A DNA stretch of 64,000 nt from Roseobacter denitrificans OCh 114 (GCF_000014045.1 NC_008209.1:953001-1017000), one strand, 5' to 3'; counted from the first letter of the stretch, positions 45,478 to 54,853 are shown. Program-made: numbers and translations. Notes: a model not told the origin generated them from the sequence alone.

Positions 45478-46623
45478 ATGCCCAAAGATCATGTAGACCC
45501 GATTGCCGCGCTGCGGGACAATACGTCCGTTCCTTTCGAGCGTGCACGCGCCATGCCCACCGAAGTCTATACTTCGCAGGCCTTCGTGGATGCCGAGCTT
45601 GAGCATATCTTCCGCAAGGATTGGTACTGCGTCGGTCGTGCGGATTCGCTGGTGGCCCCCGGTGACTACATATCCTGCGAGCTGGCGGGTCAGCCGATTG
45701 TGGTGTTGCGCGACCGTGAGGAACAGTTGCGCGCGATGAGCAATGTGTGCCTGCACCGCATGTCCACCCTGCTGCACGGGCGCGGCAATGCCAAAACCAT
45801 CGTTTGCCCCTATCATGCCTGGACGTACAACCTTGACGGCAAGCTGCGCGGTGCACCCGCGATGACCCAGAACGAAGGGTTCTGCAAGGATCAGTACGAG
45901 CTGCCACAGGTGCGATGCGAGGAATGGCTGGGCTGGGTCTTTGTCTGCCTTGATCCCGATGCCGCACCGGTCGCCGAACAATTGTCGGATGTCGCGCAGA
46001 TGATCGCAGGCTATGACATGACGAATTATTCCGAAGCGTTCTATGAGGAACATGTCTGGGACACGAACTGGAAGGTTCTGGCCGAGAACTTCATGGAAAG
46101 CTATCACCTGCCGGTGTGCCACGCGGGCACCATCGGCGGTTTGTCGAGGCTGGAGGATATGATCTGCCCGCCCGGTGGTGCCGCGTTCAACTATCACACG
46201 ATCCTCAAGGATGAATCGCTGCGCATCGCCATGGCGCACCCCACCAGGAATGTCCGGCTGGAAGGGGACGCGCGGCGCACGACCTATTTGCTGGCGCTTT
46301 ACCCCAGCCTGATGATCACGCTGACGCCAGGTTATTTCTGGTACCTTTCCCTGCATCCCAAAGGACCGGGGCAGGTGCACATCCGCTTTGGCGGCGGCAT
46401 GTCCAATGACTTTGCCGATGACCCGGATACAGAAGAGAACTTTGCCGCGCTCAAGACGCTTCTGGATGACGTGAATATCGAGGACCGCGGCTGCACCGAA
46501 AAGGTCTATCGTGGCCTTTGTTCGGATGCAGCAACGCCCGGACACCTGAGCCATCTGGAACGACCCAACTATGATTTCGCGCAATATCTGATGGCAAAGA
46601 TTGACGCCGGGCGGGCCAGTTGA
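45478..46623 (+). CDS. Rieske non-haem iron oxygenase, alpha subunit
   Basis: 381 residues from the ATG at 45478 (AAGGGAG upstream; a GTG at 45472 is too close to the ribosome site). Rieske [2Fe-2S] motif CLHRM...CPYHAW; NFMESYHLPVCHAG gives the mononuclear-iron His pair and the bridging region. Ring-hydroxylating/demethylating oxygenase type. Members of this subgroup demethylate quaternary amines or hydroxylate aromatic acids; with no reductase partner adjacent the substrate cannot be named. Ligands for catalysis appear intact. Confidence 0.88.
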   Translation: MPKDHVDPIAALRDNTSVPFERARAMPTEVYTSQAFVDAELEHIFRKDWYCVGRADSLVAPGDYISCELAGQPIVVLRDREEQLRAMSNVCLHRMSTLLHGRGNAKTIVCPYHAWTYNLDGKLRGAPAMTQNEGFCKDQYELPQVRCEEWLGWVFVCLDPDAAPVAEQLSDVAQMIAGYDMTNYSEAFYEEHVWDTNWKVLAENFMESYHLPVCHAGTIGGLSRLEDMICPPGGAAFNYHTILKDESLRIAMAHPTRNVRLEGDARRTTYLLALYPSLMITLTPGYFWYLSLHPKGPGQVHIRFGGGMSNDFADDPDTEENFAALKTLLDDVNIEDRGCTEKVYRGLCSDAATPGHLSHLERPNYDFAQYLMAKIDAGRAS

Positions 46624-46681
46624 CACGATGTATCTCCGCATTTCCGCGTCTGGCACGCGAACCACAGTCAAAGGGAACCAA

Positions 46682-47089
46682 ATGATACGCACGGGAACCA
46701 TGATATTGGCGGGTCTGGCGCTGGCCGGATGCGCGACGCTGGAGTCCAGCGAAGAAACACTTCGCCAGCATGGGTATTCAGAGAATTATGTCGCGGGCTA
46801 TCATGACGGATGCCCAAGTGGAAAACGGGCGGGCGGTGACAGCTTTCAGCAAGCGGCGCGCGATGATGTGGCCTATGCCGCCGGGGGCGATTACAAAACC
46901 GGGTGGGATTATGGTTTCCTGTCCTGTCGCGAAACCGAAGCGCAAAATGAACGGACGGCAAGCATTATCGGTGCGGCGATTGCAGGCAGCATGGCAAGCA
47001 GCCACGGTGCCGATGGAATTGATGCGCGCGATGCCCTCAAGGGGATTGATACCTCGGGGCTGGAGAATCTGGGGGTTGGCGGGCTCTGA
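46682..47089 (+). CDS. Small lipoprotein
   Basis: 135 residues. Lipobox LAGC after MIRTGTMILAGLA. The mature part carries Gly/Ala-rich segments and a Cys-paired core (YHDGCPSGKRAGGDSF, WDYGFLSC). Start at 46682 chosen at the signal peptide; an upstream in-frame ATG at 46601 is not supported. Outer- or inner-membrane attached, function unknown. Confidence 0.72.
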   Translation: MIRTGTMILAGLALAGCATLESSEETLRQHGYSENYVAGYHDGCPSGKRAGGDSFQQAARDDVAYAAGGDYKTGWDYGFLSCRETEAQNERTASIIGAAIAGSMASSHGADGIDARDALKGIDTSGLENLGVGGL

Positions 47090-47160
47090 GTCGGGCCGCG
47101 CGCCTCTATGCTGGGGAGCGTGGCAGACGCGCAAGCCGCGTCGCCAAACCCTCTTGCGCC

Positions 47161-48279
47161 CTATTGCCTGATCGCAACGGTGGGTGAGATGACATCCAGC
47201 CCCAGCGCCTTGCCAACGGCGTAATAGGTCAGCTGGCCTGCGTGCACGTTCAAGCCGTTCAACAGGTGCGGATCATCAATGCAGGCTTGTCGCCAGCCCT
47301 TGTCGGCCAGGGCCAGCATGAAGGGCATCGTGGCGTTGCCAAGCGCAATCGTTGACGTGCGCGCCACGGCGCCGGGCATGTTCGCCACGCAGTAATGCAT
47401 GATTCCGTCCACGTCATAAACCGGGTCACTGTGGGTCGTGGCCTTTGAGGTTTCAAAGCAGCCGCCCTGATCAATGGCCACATCCACCAGCGCCGCACCG
47501 GGTTTGAGCGTTGCAAGCTGCGCCCGGCTGATCAGCTTGGGCGCGGCGGCACCGGGAATGAGGACTGCACCGATGATCAGATCGGCGGCCTGCGCCAGTT
47601 CCAGCGTATTGCCAGCAGAGGCATAGGAGGTCTTGAACTGACCGCCAAAGACGTCATCCAGATACCGCAGGCGTGCCAGCGACCGATCCAGAACCGTGAC
47701 ATCCGCGCCCATACCGGCCGCAATTCTGGCGGCATGGGTGCCGACGACACCCCCGCCGATCACCACAACACGGGCAGGCCCGACGCCGGGCACCCCGCCC
47801 ATCAAGACGCCACGCCCGCCGTTGGCCTTTTGCAGGGTCCATGCCCCGACCTGTGGCGCAAGCCGCCCTGCAACCTCTGACATCGGGGCCAAAAGCGGCA
47901 AGCCGCCCTGAGCATCCGTCACCGTTTCATAGGCAATGCACGTCGCACCGGAGGCCAAAAGGTCATGGGTCTGATCCGGATCCGGCGCAAGGTGCAGATA
48001 GGTAAACAGTACCTGGCCCGCGCGCAGCATTTTACGCTCACCGGCCTGTGGTTCCTTGACCTTCACGATCATCTCGGCGGTTGCGAATATCTCTGCGGCG
48101 GTCTCCAGAACCTGAGCACCTGCCGCTGTGTAATCCGCATCCTCAAACCCGGCACCGGCGCCTGCGTTCGTTTCGATCAAAACCCGGTGCCCGTGTGACA
48201 CGGCCTCGCGGGCGGCGTTTGGTGTCAGGCCGACGCGAAATTCCTGTGGTTTGATCTCTTTTGGGCACCCGATGATCAT
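47161..48279 (-). CDS. ald: Alanine dehydrogenase
   Basis: 372 residues. Oxidatively deaminates L-alanine to pyruvate and ammonia with NAD. Start at 48279 after GGAGGAG. Motifs: N-terminal IGCPKEIKPQEFRVGLTP, VKVKEPQ (substrate Lys), VVVIGGGVVGTHAARIAAGMGA (NAD fold), DVAIDQGGCFET and HYCVANMPGAVARTST. Divergent from an Lrp regulator, a pairing often seen with ald control by alanine-sensing Lrp homologues. Confidence 0.96.
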   Translation of the reverse strand: MIIGCPKEIKPQEFRVGLTPNAAREAVSHGHRVLIETNAGAGAGFEDADYTAAGAQVLETAAEIFATAEMIVKVKEPQAGERKMLRAGQVLFTYLHLAPDPDQTHDLLASGATCIAYETVTDAQGGLPLLAPMSEVAGRLAPQVGAWTLQKANGGRGVLMGGVPGVGPARVVVIGGGVVGTHAARIAAGMGADVTVLDRSLARLRYLDDVFGGQFKTSYASAGNTLELAQAADLIIGAVLIPGAAAPKLISRAQLATLKPGAALVDVAIDQGGCFETSKATTHSDPVYDVDGIMHYCVANMPGAVARTSTIALGNATMPFMLALADKGWRQACIDDPHLLNGLNVHAGQLTYYAVGKALGLDVISPTVAIRQ

Positions 48280-48420
48280 GATGCACTCCTCCTCCGTTGC
48301 ATTATGGCCGAAACATACGAAGTCTTTGGCGCAAATAGGCGCGAAATAAACCTTGCCTCTAGTTGATTTATTGAAAGAAATCACCGCTAATGTACGCAAA
48401 ATCGAACGAATTGTGTGCGA

Positions 48421-48879
48421 ATGACGCTTGATACCACAGACAAACGCATATTGGGCGCGCTTCAGCGTGCGGGGCGTATGTCAAATGCGGATCTCAGCGA
48501 TGCGGTCAACCTGTCGCCTTCTGCCTGTCACCGGCGTGTTCAGCGTCTGGAAAAGGACGGGTACATCAAGGATTACGTAGCCCTTCTGGATGCGCGCAAG
48601 ATGGGCGTGCCGACGACCGTTTTTGTGGAGATCACGCTGCAGGCGCAGGCGGATGAGGTGCTGGACGCCTTCGAGAAAGCAGTGGCGCGCATCCCGGACG
48701 TGCTGGAGTGTCACCTGATGGCGGGGACCGCGGATTACCTGCTGAAGGTGGTGGCCGAAAATACGGATGATTTTGCCCGTATCCACCGCCAGTACCTTGC
48801 ACGCCTGCCAGGCGTCGCGCAGATGCAGTCGAGCTTTGCGCTCAGGACGGTGTTCAAAACCACTGCGTTGCCGGTCTGA
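48421..48879 (+). CDS. Lrp/AsnC-family regulator, probably of ald
   Basis: 152 residues from the ATG at 48421 (a GTG six bases earlier is possible). Helix-turn-helix NADLSDAVNLSPSACHRRVQRLEKDGYI and the AsnC ligand domain ECHLMAGTADYLLKVVAENT. Located 141 bases from divergent ald, with an AT-rich spacer holding a tandem GGCGCAAATA/GGCGCGAAATA pair (48328-48348). It likely activates ald in response to alanine, as known for related Ald regulators. TGATG overlap links it to the next gene. Confidence 0.9.
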   Translation: MTLDTTDKRILGALQRAGRMSNADLSDAVNLSPSACHRRVQRLEKDGYIKDYVALLDARKMGVPTTVFVEITLQAQADEVLDAFEKAVARIPDVLECHLMAGTADYLLKVVAENTDDFARIHRQYLARLPGVAQMQSSFALRTVFKTTALPV

Positions 48880-49481
48880 TGGGAGAGGCAGGTATCGAAG
48901 TGGCCGTGGCTTATTTCTCTGGTGAGGGACATACGCGTCGTCTGGCCGAGGGTGTCGCGGCCGGGGCGCAGGAGGCGCAGGCGCGTGCTGTTTTGATTGA
49001 TGTTGAGGATCTTTGTCAGGTGGACTGGCAACGCCTGCATGATGCGTCCGCGATTGTCTTTGGCGCGCCCACGTATATGGGCAGCGCCGCCGCACCGTTT
49101 AAGGCATTCATGGATGCGACCAGTAATTTTTGGCTCGACGGGCTATGGGCCGATAAAATTGCCGCTGGGTTCACCGTAGGATCGGCGGCAAGCGGCGATA
49201 AATCAAACACGCTCCTATCCTTCGTAACGCTGGCCGCTCAGCACGGGATGATATGGGTGGGCCAAAGTGAGATCGGCCCACCTGCGCGTCCAGACAACGC
49301 AGGCATAAACCAGGATGGGTTCTGGCTCGGGCTTGCGGCGACGTCGTCGCGTGACAAATTGGTACTGATAGAGCAGCCGGGTATGGAAACGGCGCGGCGA
49401 TTTGGGTGTCGCATCGGCAGGGCTGCGCAGCGTTGGCACCAGTGCCCTGAAGCTGTGTCGCCCCAGCGCGTCACGCGATAA
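48879..49481 (+). CDS. Flavodoxin-fold protein (NAD(P)H quinone/FMN reductase-like)
   Basis: 200 residues. VAVAYFSGEGHTRRLAEGV is the FMN phosphate loop and FGAPTYMGSAAAPFKAFMDATSNFW the WrbA/flavodoxin-type strand; GFTVGSAASGDKSNTLLSF follows. Probably an FMN-binding NAD(P)H quinone reductase. The ATG overlaps the Lrp stop. The last few codons and the TAA stop lie in a dispersed repeat (49467-49569), so the C-terminal RVTR may have been replaced by repeat insertion. Confidence 0.85.
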   Translation: MGEAGIEVAVAYFSGEGHTRRLAEGVAAGAQEAQARAVLIDVEDLCQVDWQRLHDASAIVFGAPTYMGSAAAPFKAFMDATSNFWLDGLWADKIAAGFTVGSAASGDKSNTLLSFVTLAAQHGMIWVGQSEIGPPARPDNAGINQDGFWLGLAATSSRDKLVLIEQPGMETARRFGCRIGRAAQRWHQCPEAVSPQRVTR

Positions 49482-49569
49482 ACCTGAAACACGTATTGCT
49501 GTGTGAGATCAAGGATTTCAACGCGTTACGTGACACCTGATGTTTCAGATTTTTCGTCAGACGCTCTAG
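49467..49569 (+). repeat. Dispersed palindromic intergenic repeat, copy 3
   Basis: Begins in the end of the flavodoxin-type gene (GCGTCACGCGATAAACC) and ends TTTCGTCAGACGCTCTA. Aligns through its full length with the other copies. Sits between convergent genes (flavodoxin-type and rpsU). Confidence 0.88.
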
Positions 49570-49584
49570 CACCCTTCCAAACAA

Positions 49585-49614
49585 AACCCCCGCGTGGAGG
49601 TCCACACGGGGGTT
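49585..49614 (-). terminator. rpsU terminator
   Basis: AACCCCCGCGTGGA pairs with TCCACACGGGGGTT; read on the minus strand it ends in TTTTGTTT. Thirty-one bases beyond the rpsU stop. Confidence 0.9.
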
Positions 49615-49645
49615 CGCTGATTCAAAAGTACAAAACGAAGGTGAC

Positions 49646-49852
49646 TTACATCATCCCTTCGCGTTGTGCCTTTTTGCGTGCCAGCTTGCGGGCACGGCGG
49701 ATCGCTTCAGCTTTCTCGCGCGCTTTTTTCTCGGACGGCTTTTCGAAATGTTGCTTGAGCTTCATTTCGCGGAAGACGCCTTCGCGCTGCAGCTTTTTCT
49801 TCAGAGCCCGGAGGGCCTGATCGACATTGTTGTCGCGAACACTAACCTGCAT
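49646..49852 (-). CDS. rpsU: 30S ribosomal protein S21
   Basis: 68 residues: [24 protein letters not shown] and the basic C-terminus [15 protein letters not shown]. Binds the 3' domain of 16S rRNA. Own terminator downstream; divergent from the COQ9 gene, an arrangement common in Rhodobacteraceae. Confidence 0.98.
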   Translation of the reverse strand: MQVSVRDNNVDQALRALKKKLQREGVFREMKLKQHFEKPSEKKAREKAEAIRRARKLARKKAQREGMM

Positions 49853-49962
49853 GTGGTTTTCACCACCTTTCTAAGTTGAGTTGCAAGGATTTGCAGGAAG
49901 TGGGCGTATAGCAAAGACGCCCTAACTTGTCTAGTGTGTTGATACCGACGTTCAGGAGCCAG

Positions 49963-50664
49963 ATGATGACAGTGCCGTATGAAACCGCCAAAGCCGCCCT
50001 TTTGGAAGCAGCCATGATGCATGTGCCGTTTGATGGCTGGTCAGAGACCACATTTCAGGCCGCCGCGCGGGATGCGGAGTTGTCGCCATCGGTCGCGCGG
50101 GCCATCTGTCCGCGCGGTGCGGTTGATCTGGCGATTGCCTTTCACAAGGCGGGGGATGCGGCGATGCTGGACCGTCTGGCCGAGACTGACCTCAGCGCGA
50201 TGAAGTTCCGCGACAAGGTGACAGCGGCGGTGCGCATACGTCTTGAAGTGATTGAAGACAAGGAAGCGGTGCGCCGGGGCACCACGCTCTTTGCGCTGCC
50301 GATGTATGCGGCGGATGGGGCCAAGCTGATCTGGGGCACGTGCGATGCGATCTGGACGACGCTGGGCGATACGTCTGACGATGTGAACTGGTACACGAAG
50401 CGTGCCACCCTGTCGGGCGTCTATTCGTCTACGGTGCTTTATTGGCTGGGCGATGACAGCCCTGATCACATGGCCACATGGGGCTTTCTGGACCGGCGGA
50501 TCGAAAACGTCATGGCCATTGAGCAGGTCAAGGCCAAGGTGCGCCAAAGCCCGACGCTGAGCCGTTTGATGACAGGTCCGAATTGGCTGTTGAGCCAGAT
50601 CAAGGCGCCGCGCATCACGCCCAAAACCGACCTGCCGGGAAGCTGGACCGCCCCGCGCGAGTGA
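49963..50664 (+). CDS. COQ9-family ubiquinone biosynthesis protein
   Basis: 233 residues from the ATG at 49963 (AGGAG upstream). TetR-like helical lipid-binding fold with a C-terminal COQ9 region (WYTKRATLSGVYSSTVLYWLGDDSPD, FLDRRIENVM). In mitochondria COQ9 presents ubiquinone precursors to COQ7; bacterial homologues are thought to act in the same pathway. Next to rpsU; the quinone oxidoreductases that follow fit loosely with quinone metabolism. Confidence 0.9.
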   Translation: MMTVPYETAKAALLEAAMMHVPFDGWSETTFQAAARDAELSPSVARAICPRGAVDLAIAFHKAGDAAMLDRLAETDLSAMKFRDKVTAAVRIRLEVIEDKEAVRRGTTLFALPMYAADGAKLIWGTCDAIWTTLGDTSDDVNWYTKRATLSGVYSSTVLYWLGDDSPDHMATWGFLDRRIENVMAIEQVKAKVRQSPTLSRLMTGPNWLLSQIKAPRITPKTDLPGSWTAPRE

Positions 50665-50727
50665 TGGCGTTGCACCCGTCGTGTGCTTGTCTATTGTGAG
50701 CACAAACTGAACAACAGGACGGATGAC

Positions 50728-51714
50728 ATGGCCCAGATGATGCGCGCAATTGAGATCAGCGAAGCGGGGGGGCCGGATGTGCTGAAGCCGTGCCAGCGCC
50801 CGGTGCCCGAGCCTGCCCATGATCAGGTGGTGATCAAAGTGGCGTGGGCGGGCGTGAACCGGCCTGATGCCCTGCAACGTGCGGGCCTCTATGCGCCACC
50901 GCCCACGGCCAGCGATTTGCCGGGGCTTGAAGCCTCGGGCGAGGTCGTCGCTGTAGGGACTGGGGTGACTGACCTTGCGGTGGGTGATCTTGTCTGCGCG
51001 CTGCTGCCGGGCGGGGGCTATGCGGAATATGTCGCCACACCTGCGGCGCATTGTTTGGGCGTTCCCGATGGGATGGGCCTGCGCGAAGCGGCCTGCCTGC
51101 CCGAGACGTATTTCACCGTCTGGTCCAATGTGTTCAAACGCGGTGGCCTCAAGGCGGGCGAACGGTTTTTGGTGCATGGTGGCTCCTCCGGCATCGGCAC
51201 AACGGCCATTCAACTGGCGCATGCCTTCGGCGCGCGGGTGTTTGCCACCGCCGGCTCGGATGAGAAATGCGCGGCATGTGTGGAATTGGGTGCCGAGCGT
51301 GCGATCAACTACCGCGACGATGACTTCGTGGCTGCCATGCGCGCGGAGGGCGGCGCAAACGTCATTCTGGATATGGTCGGCGGGGATTACATTCCGCGCA
51401 ATTTCAAGGCCTTGGCGGATGACGGGCGGCTGGTGCAAATTGCTTTCCTTGGCGGTCCAAAGGTCGAGGTGAATTTTGCGCCGCTGATGACGCGCCGTCT
51501 GACGATGACGGGATCGACCCTGCGCCCGCAAAGCGATCTGGCCAAGGCAGAAATTGCGCAGGAATTGCGCGACACCGTTTGGCCGATGCTGTCTGCCGGA
51601 ACAATCGGCCCGGTGATGGATCAGGAATTCCCCCTCAAAGAGGCAGCAGCGGCGCATACACGCATGGAAAGCTCGGGCCATATTGGCAAGATCGTTCTGA
51701 AAGTCGCCTCGTGA
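50728..51714 (+). CDS. NAD(P)H quinone oxidoreductase (zinc-free alcohol dehydrogenase family)
   Basis: 328 residues from the ATG at 50728. Medium-chain dehydrogenase fold: GVNRPDALQRAGLY, LEASGEVVAVG, VHGGSSGIGTTAIQLAHAFGA (NADPH Rossmann) and GAERAINYRDDDF. No catalytic zinc Cys. PIG3/zeta-crystallin-like quinone reductase, cytosolic. Followed by a related enzyme 35 bases later; identity between the two is modest. Confidence 0.9.
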   Translation: MAQMMRAIEISEAGGPDVLKPCQRPVPEPAHDQVVIKVAWAGVNRPDALQRAGLYAPPPTASDLPGLEASGEVVAVGTGVTDLAVGDLVCALLPGGGYAEYVATPAAHCLGVPDGMGLREAACLPETYFTVWSNVFKRGGLKAGERFLVHGGSSGIGTTAIQLAHAFGARVFATAGSDEKCAACVELGAERAINYRDDDFVAAMRAEGGANVILDMVGGDYIPRNFKALADDGRLVQIAFLGGPKVEVNFAPLMTRRLTMTGSTLRPQSDLAKAEIAQELRDTVWPMLSAGTIGPVMDQEFPLKEAAAAHTRMESSGHIGKIVLKVAS

Positions 51715-51748
51715 GGCCCGTGCCAGTTCGACGTAGTGGAGGGATAAG

Positions 51749-52723
51749 ATGGTAAAGACCGTAATCATTGAAGAAGCCGGTGGGCCTGAGGCTCTGCGCG
51801 TGGTGGATCGACCCGTTGGTGATCCGGGGGCCGGTGAGGTGCGCATCACCCACAAGGCCTGCGGTTTGAATTTCATCGACGTCTATCAACGCAGTGGCCT
51901 TTACCCGATGACGTTGCCCCATGCCCTCGGGATGGAAGCGGCGGGCGTGATCGAGGCTGTCGGCGCAGGAGTCACGCATCTGAAGGTTGGCGACCGCGCC
52001 GCCTATGCCGCCACCCCGCCCGGTGCTTATGCGCAGGCCCGCGTGATGCCCGCCGCACAGGTTTGCCCGTTGCCTGATGGGATTTCGTTCGAAGAAGCCG
52101 CCGCCATGATGCTCAAAGGGCTGACGGTGCAGTATCTGTTCCACCGCACGACCCCGCTGAAGGTGGGCGACACCGTGTTGTTTCACGCGGCCGCCGGGGG
52201 TGTTGGTCTGATTGCCTGCCAATGGGCGCGCTCAGAAGGGATCACGCTGATCGGGACTGCCGGGAGCGATGCAAAATGTGCGATGGCGCTGGAGCACGGT
52301 GCCGCCCATTGCATCAACTACAAAACCGAGGATTTCGCCGCGCGGGTCCGCGCGCTTACCGATGGCAAGGGCGTAGACGTGGTGATGGATGCGGTCGGCG
52401 CGGATACCTTTGAGGGGTCATTGGACAGCCTCAAGCCGCTTGGCATGATGATTTCCTTTGGGAATGCGTCGGGGCCGGTGCCGCCGTTTTCTGTCGGTAT
52501 TCTGGGCCAGAAAGGGTCACTGAAAATCACCCGCCCGACCCTGTTCACCCATATCGCAGAGCATGAAACCTGTCAGGCCATGGCGGCACAGCTGTTTGGA
52601 AAGGTGCAAAGCGGAGCGGTGAAGATTCGCATCGACCAGCGATTTGCGCTCGATGATGTGGCTGAGGCCCATCGCGCGCTGGAAGCACGCAAAACCACGG
52701 GCAGCACGATTCTGACGCCCTAG
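51749..52723 (+). CDS. NADPH:quinone reductase (QorA-type)
   Basis: 324 residues. TVIIEEAGGPEALRVVDRPVG start, GLNFIDVYQRSGLYP, LGMEAAGVIEAVG, FHAAAGGVGLIACQWA and the typical DRFALDDVAEAHRALEARKTTGS end match QOR1. One-electron reduction of quinones by NADPH. GGAGGG ribosome site. Its TAG stop overlaps the TAG stop of the convergent RNase gene within a single CTAG. Confidence 0.93.
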   Translation: MVKTVIIEEAGGPEALRVVDRPVGDPGAGEVRITHKACGLNFIDVYQRSGLYPMTLPHALGMEAAGVIEAVGAGVTHLKVGDRAAYAATPPGAYAQARVMPAAQVCPLPDGISFEEAAAMMLKGLTVQYLFHRTTPLKVGDTVLFHAAAGGVGLIACQWARSEGITLIGTAGSDAKCAMALEHGAAHCINYKTEDFAARVRALTDGKGVDVVMDAVGADTFEGSLDSLKPLGMMISFGNASGPVPPFSVGILGQKGSLKITRPTLFTHIAEHETCQAMAAQLFGKVQSGAVKIRIDQRFALDDVAEAHRALEARKTTGSTILTP

Positions 52724-53349
52724 CGGACCGGGGTGAACAGCGCGTTTTTCGCGCTACAGTCCCGGATGACATCGCGCCCGCACTGGCGCGGCTCAAGCGC
52801 GCGGGTCAGGCAAACCCGTGCCTCTTGGATATGTCCGTCGCGGCAAGTGATCGTGATCTGATCGGGGCGCAATTCGGGGTTTGCCTCAAGAAAGGCTTGT
52901 TCAACGACCTGCGGCGCGATGCGCACAGGTTCGCTCAACCGGCGCAGAATTTCCGGGCGCTTTATCCGCGCGTAAGCCTCGCGCGATGTGTCAAAATACT
53001 GCGCGGCACTCACCCCGGCACAGGTGCCATGCTTTTTCCACTGGTGCCAGGCCAGACCGGAGGTGCCCATGATATCGGCCATGCCAGCGGTCATCTGCCG
53101 GGAGGGCGCGCGTTCGGAGGTCTGACAGTAGTCGGGAAAGCCGCTTTCGTATTGCGGCCACAGGCCATGGAGTATCCAGCCATGATCATGGCGCGCATCA
53201 CATTGGTCTGACCCGCGCGCATCCCCTTCAAGCGCGCACCAGTTTGGCGACCAGCTGAGCGAGAGGACATAGTAGTCAAACGTGCCGCTCGTATCGCTCT
53301 GGGCGCCAAGGGGCAGGGCGGCAATAAGTGAGGCAATGAGCCAGCGCAT
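52720..53349 (-). CDS. Secreted ribonuclease T2
   Basis: 209 residues. Signal peptide (RWLIASLIAALPLGAQS). The two catalytic boxes are clear: ILHGLWPQY (CAS I His) and WKKHGTCAG (CAS II His). Cys residues suit the family's disulfides. Periplasmic or secreted, cleaving RNA to 2',3'-cyclic phosphates. Convergent with and sharing its stop with the quinone reductase gene. Confidence 0.93.
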   Translation of the reverse strand: MRWLIASLIAALPLGAQSDTSGTFDYYVLSLSWSPNWCALEGDARGSDQCDARHDHGWILHGLWPQYESGFPDYCQTSERAPSRQMTAGMADIMGTSGLAWHQWKKHGTCAGVSAAQYFDTSREAYARIKRPEILRRLSEPVRIAPQVVEQAFLEANPELRPDQITITCRDGHIQEARVCLTRALEPRQCGRDVIRDCSAKNALFTPVR

Positions 53350-53486
53350 TGGGGCTTTCCTTATGGGATTTTGCTGATTATATACTGCGACAGTTCCCCC
53401 ACAATGGAAACCGTTCCGAGGCTTCGGAACCGCCCTTCAAGGCGATTGGGTCGGCGTGGGGAATGCGTATTGATAGGAGCACCACA

Positions 53487-54263
53487 ATGGCAAAACCGAT
53501 TATGGCCAAAGCCACCGCTGTCTGGCTGGTGGATAACACGACCCTCAGCTTCAAGCAGATTGCCGATTTTGTCGGAATGCACGAACTTGAGGTGCAGGGG
53601 ATCGCGGATGGCGATGTGGCGCAGGGCGTCAAGGGTTTTGACCCGATTGCCAACAACCAGCTGACGCAGGATGAAATCGACACGGCGCAAAACAACCCGC
53701 TGCACAAGCTCAAGCTCAAATTCAATGCCGCAGCACAGGGCGAGGAAAAGCGCCGTGGTCCACGTTATACACCGCTGTCCAAACGTCAGGACCGTCCGGC
53801 ATCCATTCTGTGGCTGGTCAAATTCCACCCCGAACTGACAGACGGTCAGATCAGCAAGCTGATCGGGACAACCAAACCGACCATTCAGGCCATTCGCGAA
53901 CGCACGCATTGGAACATCAGCAACATTCAACCGATTGACCCGGTGGCACTGGGGCTGTGCAAGCAATCCGAACTGGACATGGCCGTGCAGAAAGCTGCCG
54001 CCAAAAAGGCCGCCGATGCGCCGGTGATGAGCGATGACGAACGCCGCAAATTGGTCAGCACGGAACAAAGCCTCGGCATGGAGGCAGAGCCCAAGATCCC
54101 GACCGCCATCGAAGGGCTGGAGACGTTTACACTGTCAGGTGACAGCGCGAAGGATGACGAAGAAGAGTCAGCGGGTGATTTCTCCGATGCGGATAGCTTC
54201 TTTAACCTGCCCGACGGCACGCATGACGATGAAGACGAAGATGAAGCGGCGGACAAACGCTGA
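53487..54263 (+). CDS. trcR: Cell-cycle transcriptional regulator TrcR (DUF1013)
   Basis: 258 residues from the ATG at 53487 (AGGAG upstream). MAKPIMAKATAVWLVDNTTLSFKQIADF with a helix-turn-helix, FDPIANNQLTQDEI, PASILWLVKFHPELTDGQISKLIGTTKPTIQAIRERTHWN (second helix-turn-helix), then an acidic tail. Conserved across Alphaproteobacteria and named as a cell-cycle regulator. An in-frame start at 53349 would add an unrelated leader. Followed by a good terminator. Confidence 0.92.
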   Translation: MAKPIMAKATAVWLVDNTTLSFKQIADFVGMHELEVQGIADGDVAQGVKGFDPIANNQLTQDEIDTAQNNPLHKLKLKFNAAAQGEEKRRGPRYTPLSKRQDRPASILWLVKFHPELTDGQISKLIGTTKPTIQAIRERTHWNISNIQPIDPVALGLCKQSELDMAVQKAAAKKAADAPVMSDDERRKLVSTEQSLGMEAEPKIPTAIEGLETFTLSGDSAKDDEEESAGDFSDADSFFNLPDGTHDDEDEDEAADKR

Positions 54264-54292
54264 ACCCATGCGGCTTGTCTGATTTATTCAAT

Positions 54293-54319
54293 CCCCGGTG
54301 CATTGTCGCCGGGGTTTTT
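54293..54319 (+). terminator. trcR terminator
   Basis: CCCCGG (54293-54298) pairs with CCGGGG (54309-54314), followed by five T. Confidence 0.88.
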
Positions 54320-54398
54320 GTTTCGGGGCCGGGCCGATGGCTTGTGTTCCAGCACCAAAGCGGTCAGGCCTTCCCTATCTTATCAAAAAGGACATACC

Positions 54399-54740
54399 AT
54401 GATTGAACGTATTGAAACCGGCATCAGATCATCGAAAATCGTGAAACATCAAGGTGTTGCTTATATCACCGGTCAAGTCGGTGAGGGCGATACAATTCAG
54501 GAGCAAACCGCAGAGTGTTTGCGACGTCTGGATGCACTTTTGATCAAGGCGGGTTCATCGCGCGAGAAAATGCTGCGGGCGACGATCTGGCTGGCGGATA
54601 TGAGTGATTTTGCCGGGCTGAACGAAGTGTGGAACGCATGGGTTCCCGAAGGGCACGCCCCGGCCCGCGCTTGTGGTGAGGCCAAGCTTGCGCGTCCTGA
54701 GTTGAAGGTGGAAATCATCGTCGATGCGGCCTACGGCTGA
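54399..54740 (+). CDS. RidA-family protein
   Basis: 113 residues from the ATG at 54399. [34 protein letters not shown] and [23 protein letters not shown] are YjgF/YER057c/UK114 signatures; [19 protein letters not shown] holds the Arg that normally binds the substrate carboxylate. RidA proteins hydrolyse reactive enamine/imine intermediates; the subfamily here is closer to Rid2/Rid3-type than to archetypal RidA. A repeat copy follows. Confidence 0.9.
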   Translation: MIERIETGIRSSKIVKHQGVAYITGQVGEGDTIQEQTAECLRRLDALLIKAGSSREKMLRATIWLADMSDFAGLNEVWNAWVPEGHAPARACGEAKLARPELKVEIIVDAAYG

Positions 54741-54749
54741 CTTAATTTA

Positions 54750-54853
54750 AAGCGTCATGCGAAAAACCTGAAGCACGTGAGCGATGCCTGAAATCAAGGG
54801 TTTCAACGCGTTACGTGATACCTGATGTTTGTGGTATTTCGTCAGACGCTCTA
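54750..54853 (+). repeat. Dispersed palindromic intergenic repeat, copy 4
   Basis: The most complete copy: AAGCGTCATGCGAAAAACC at the left and TTTCGTCAGACGCTCTA at the right, an internal TGAAATC...GGTTTCA hairpin (54789-54805) and an ACGT pair. Between convergent RidA and recR; its right edge forms recR's TAG stop (54851-54853). Confidence 0.92.
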
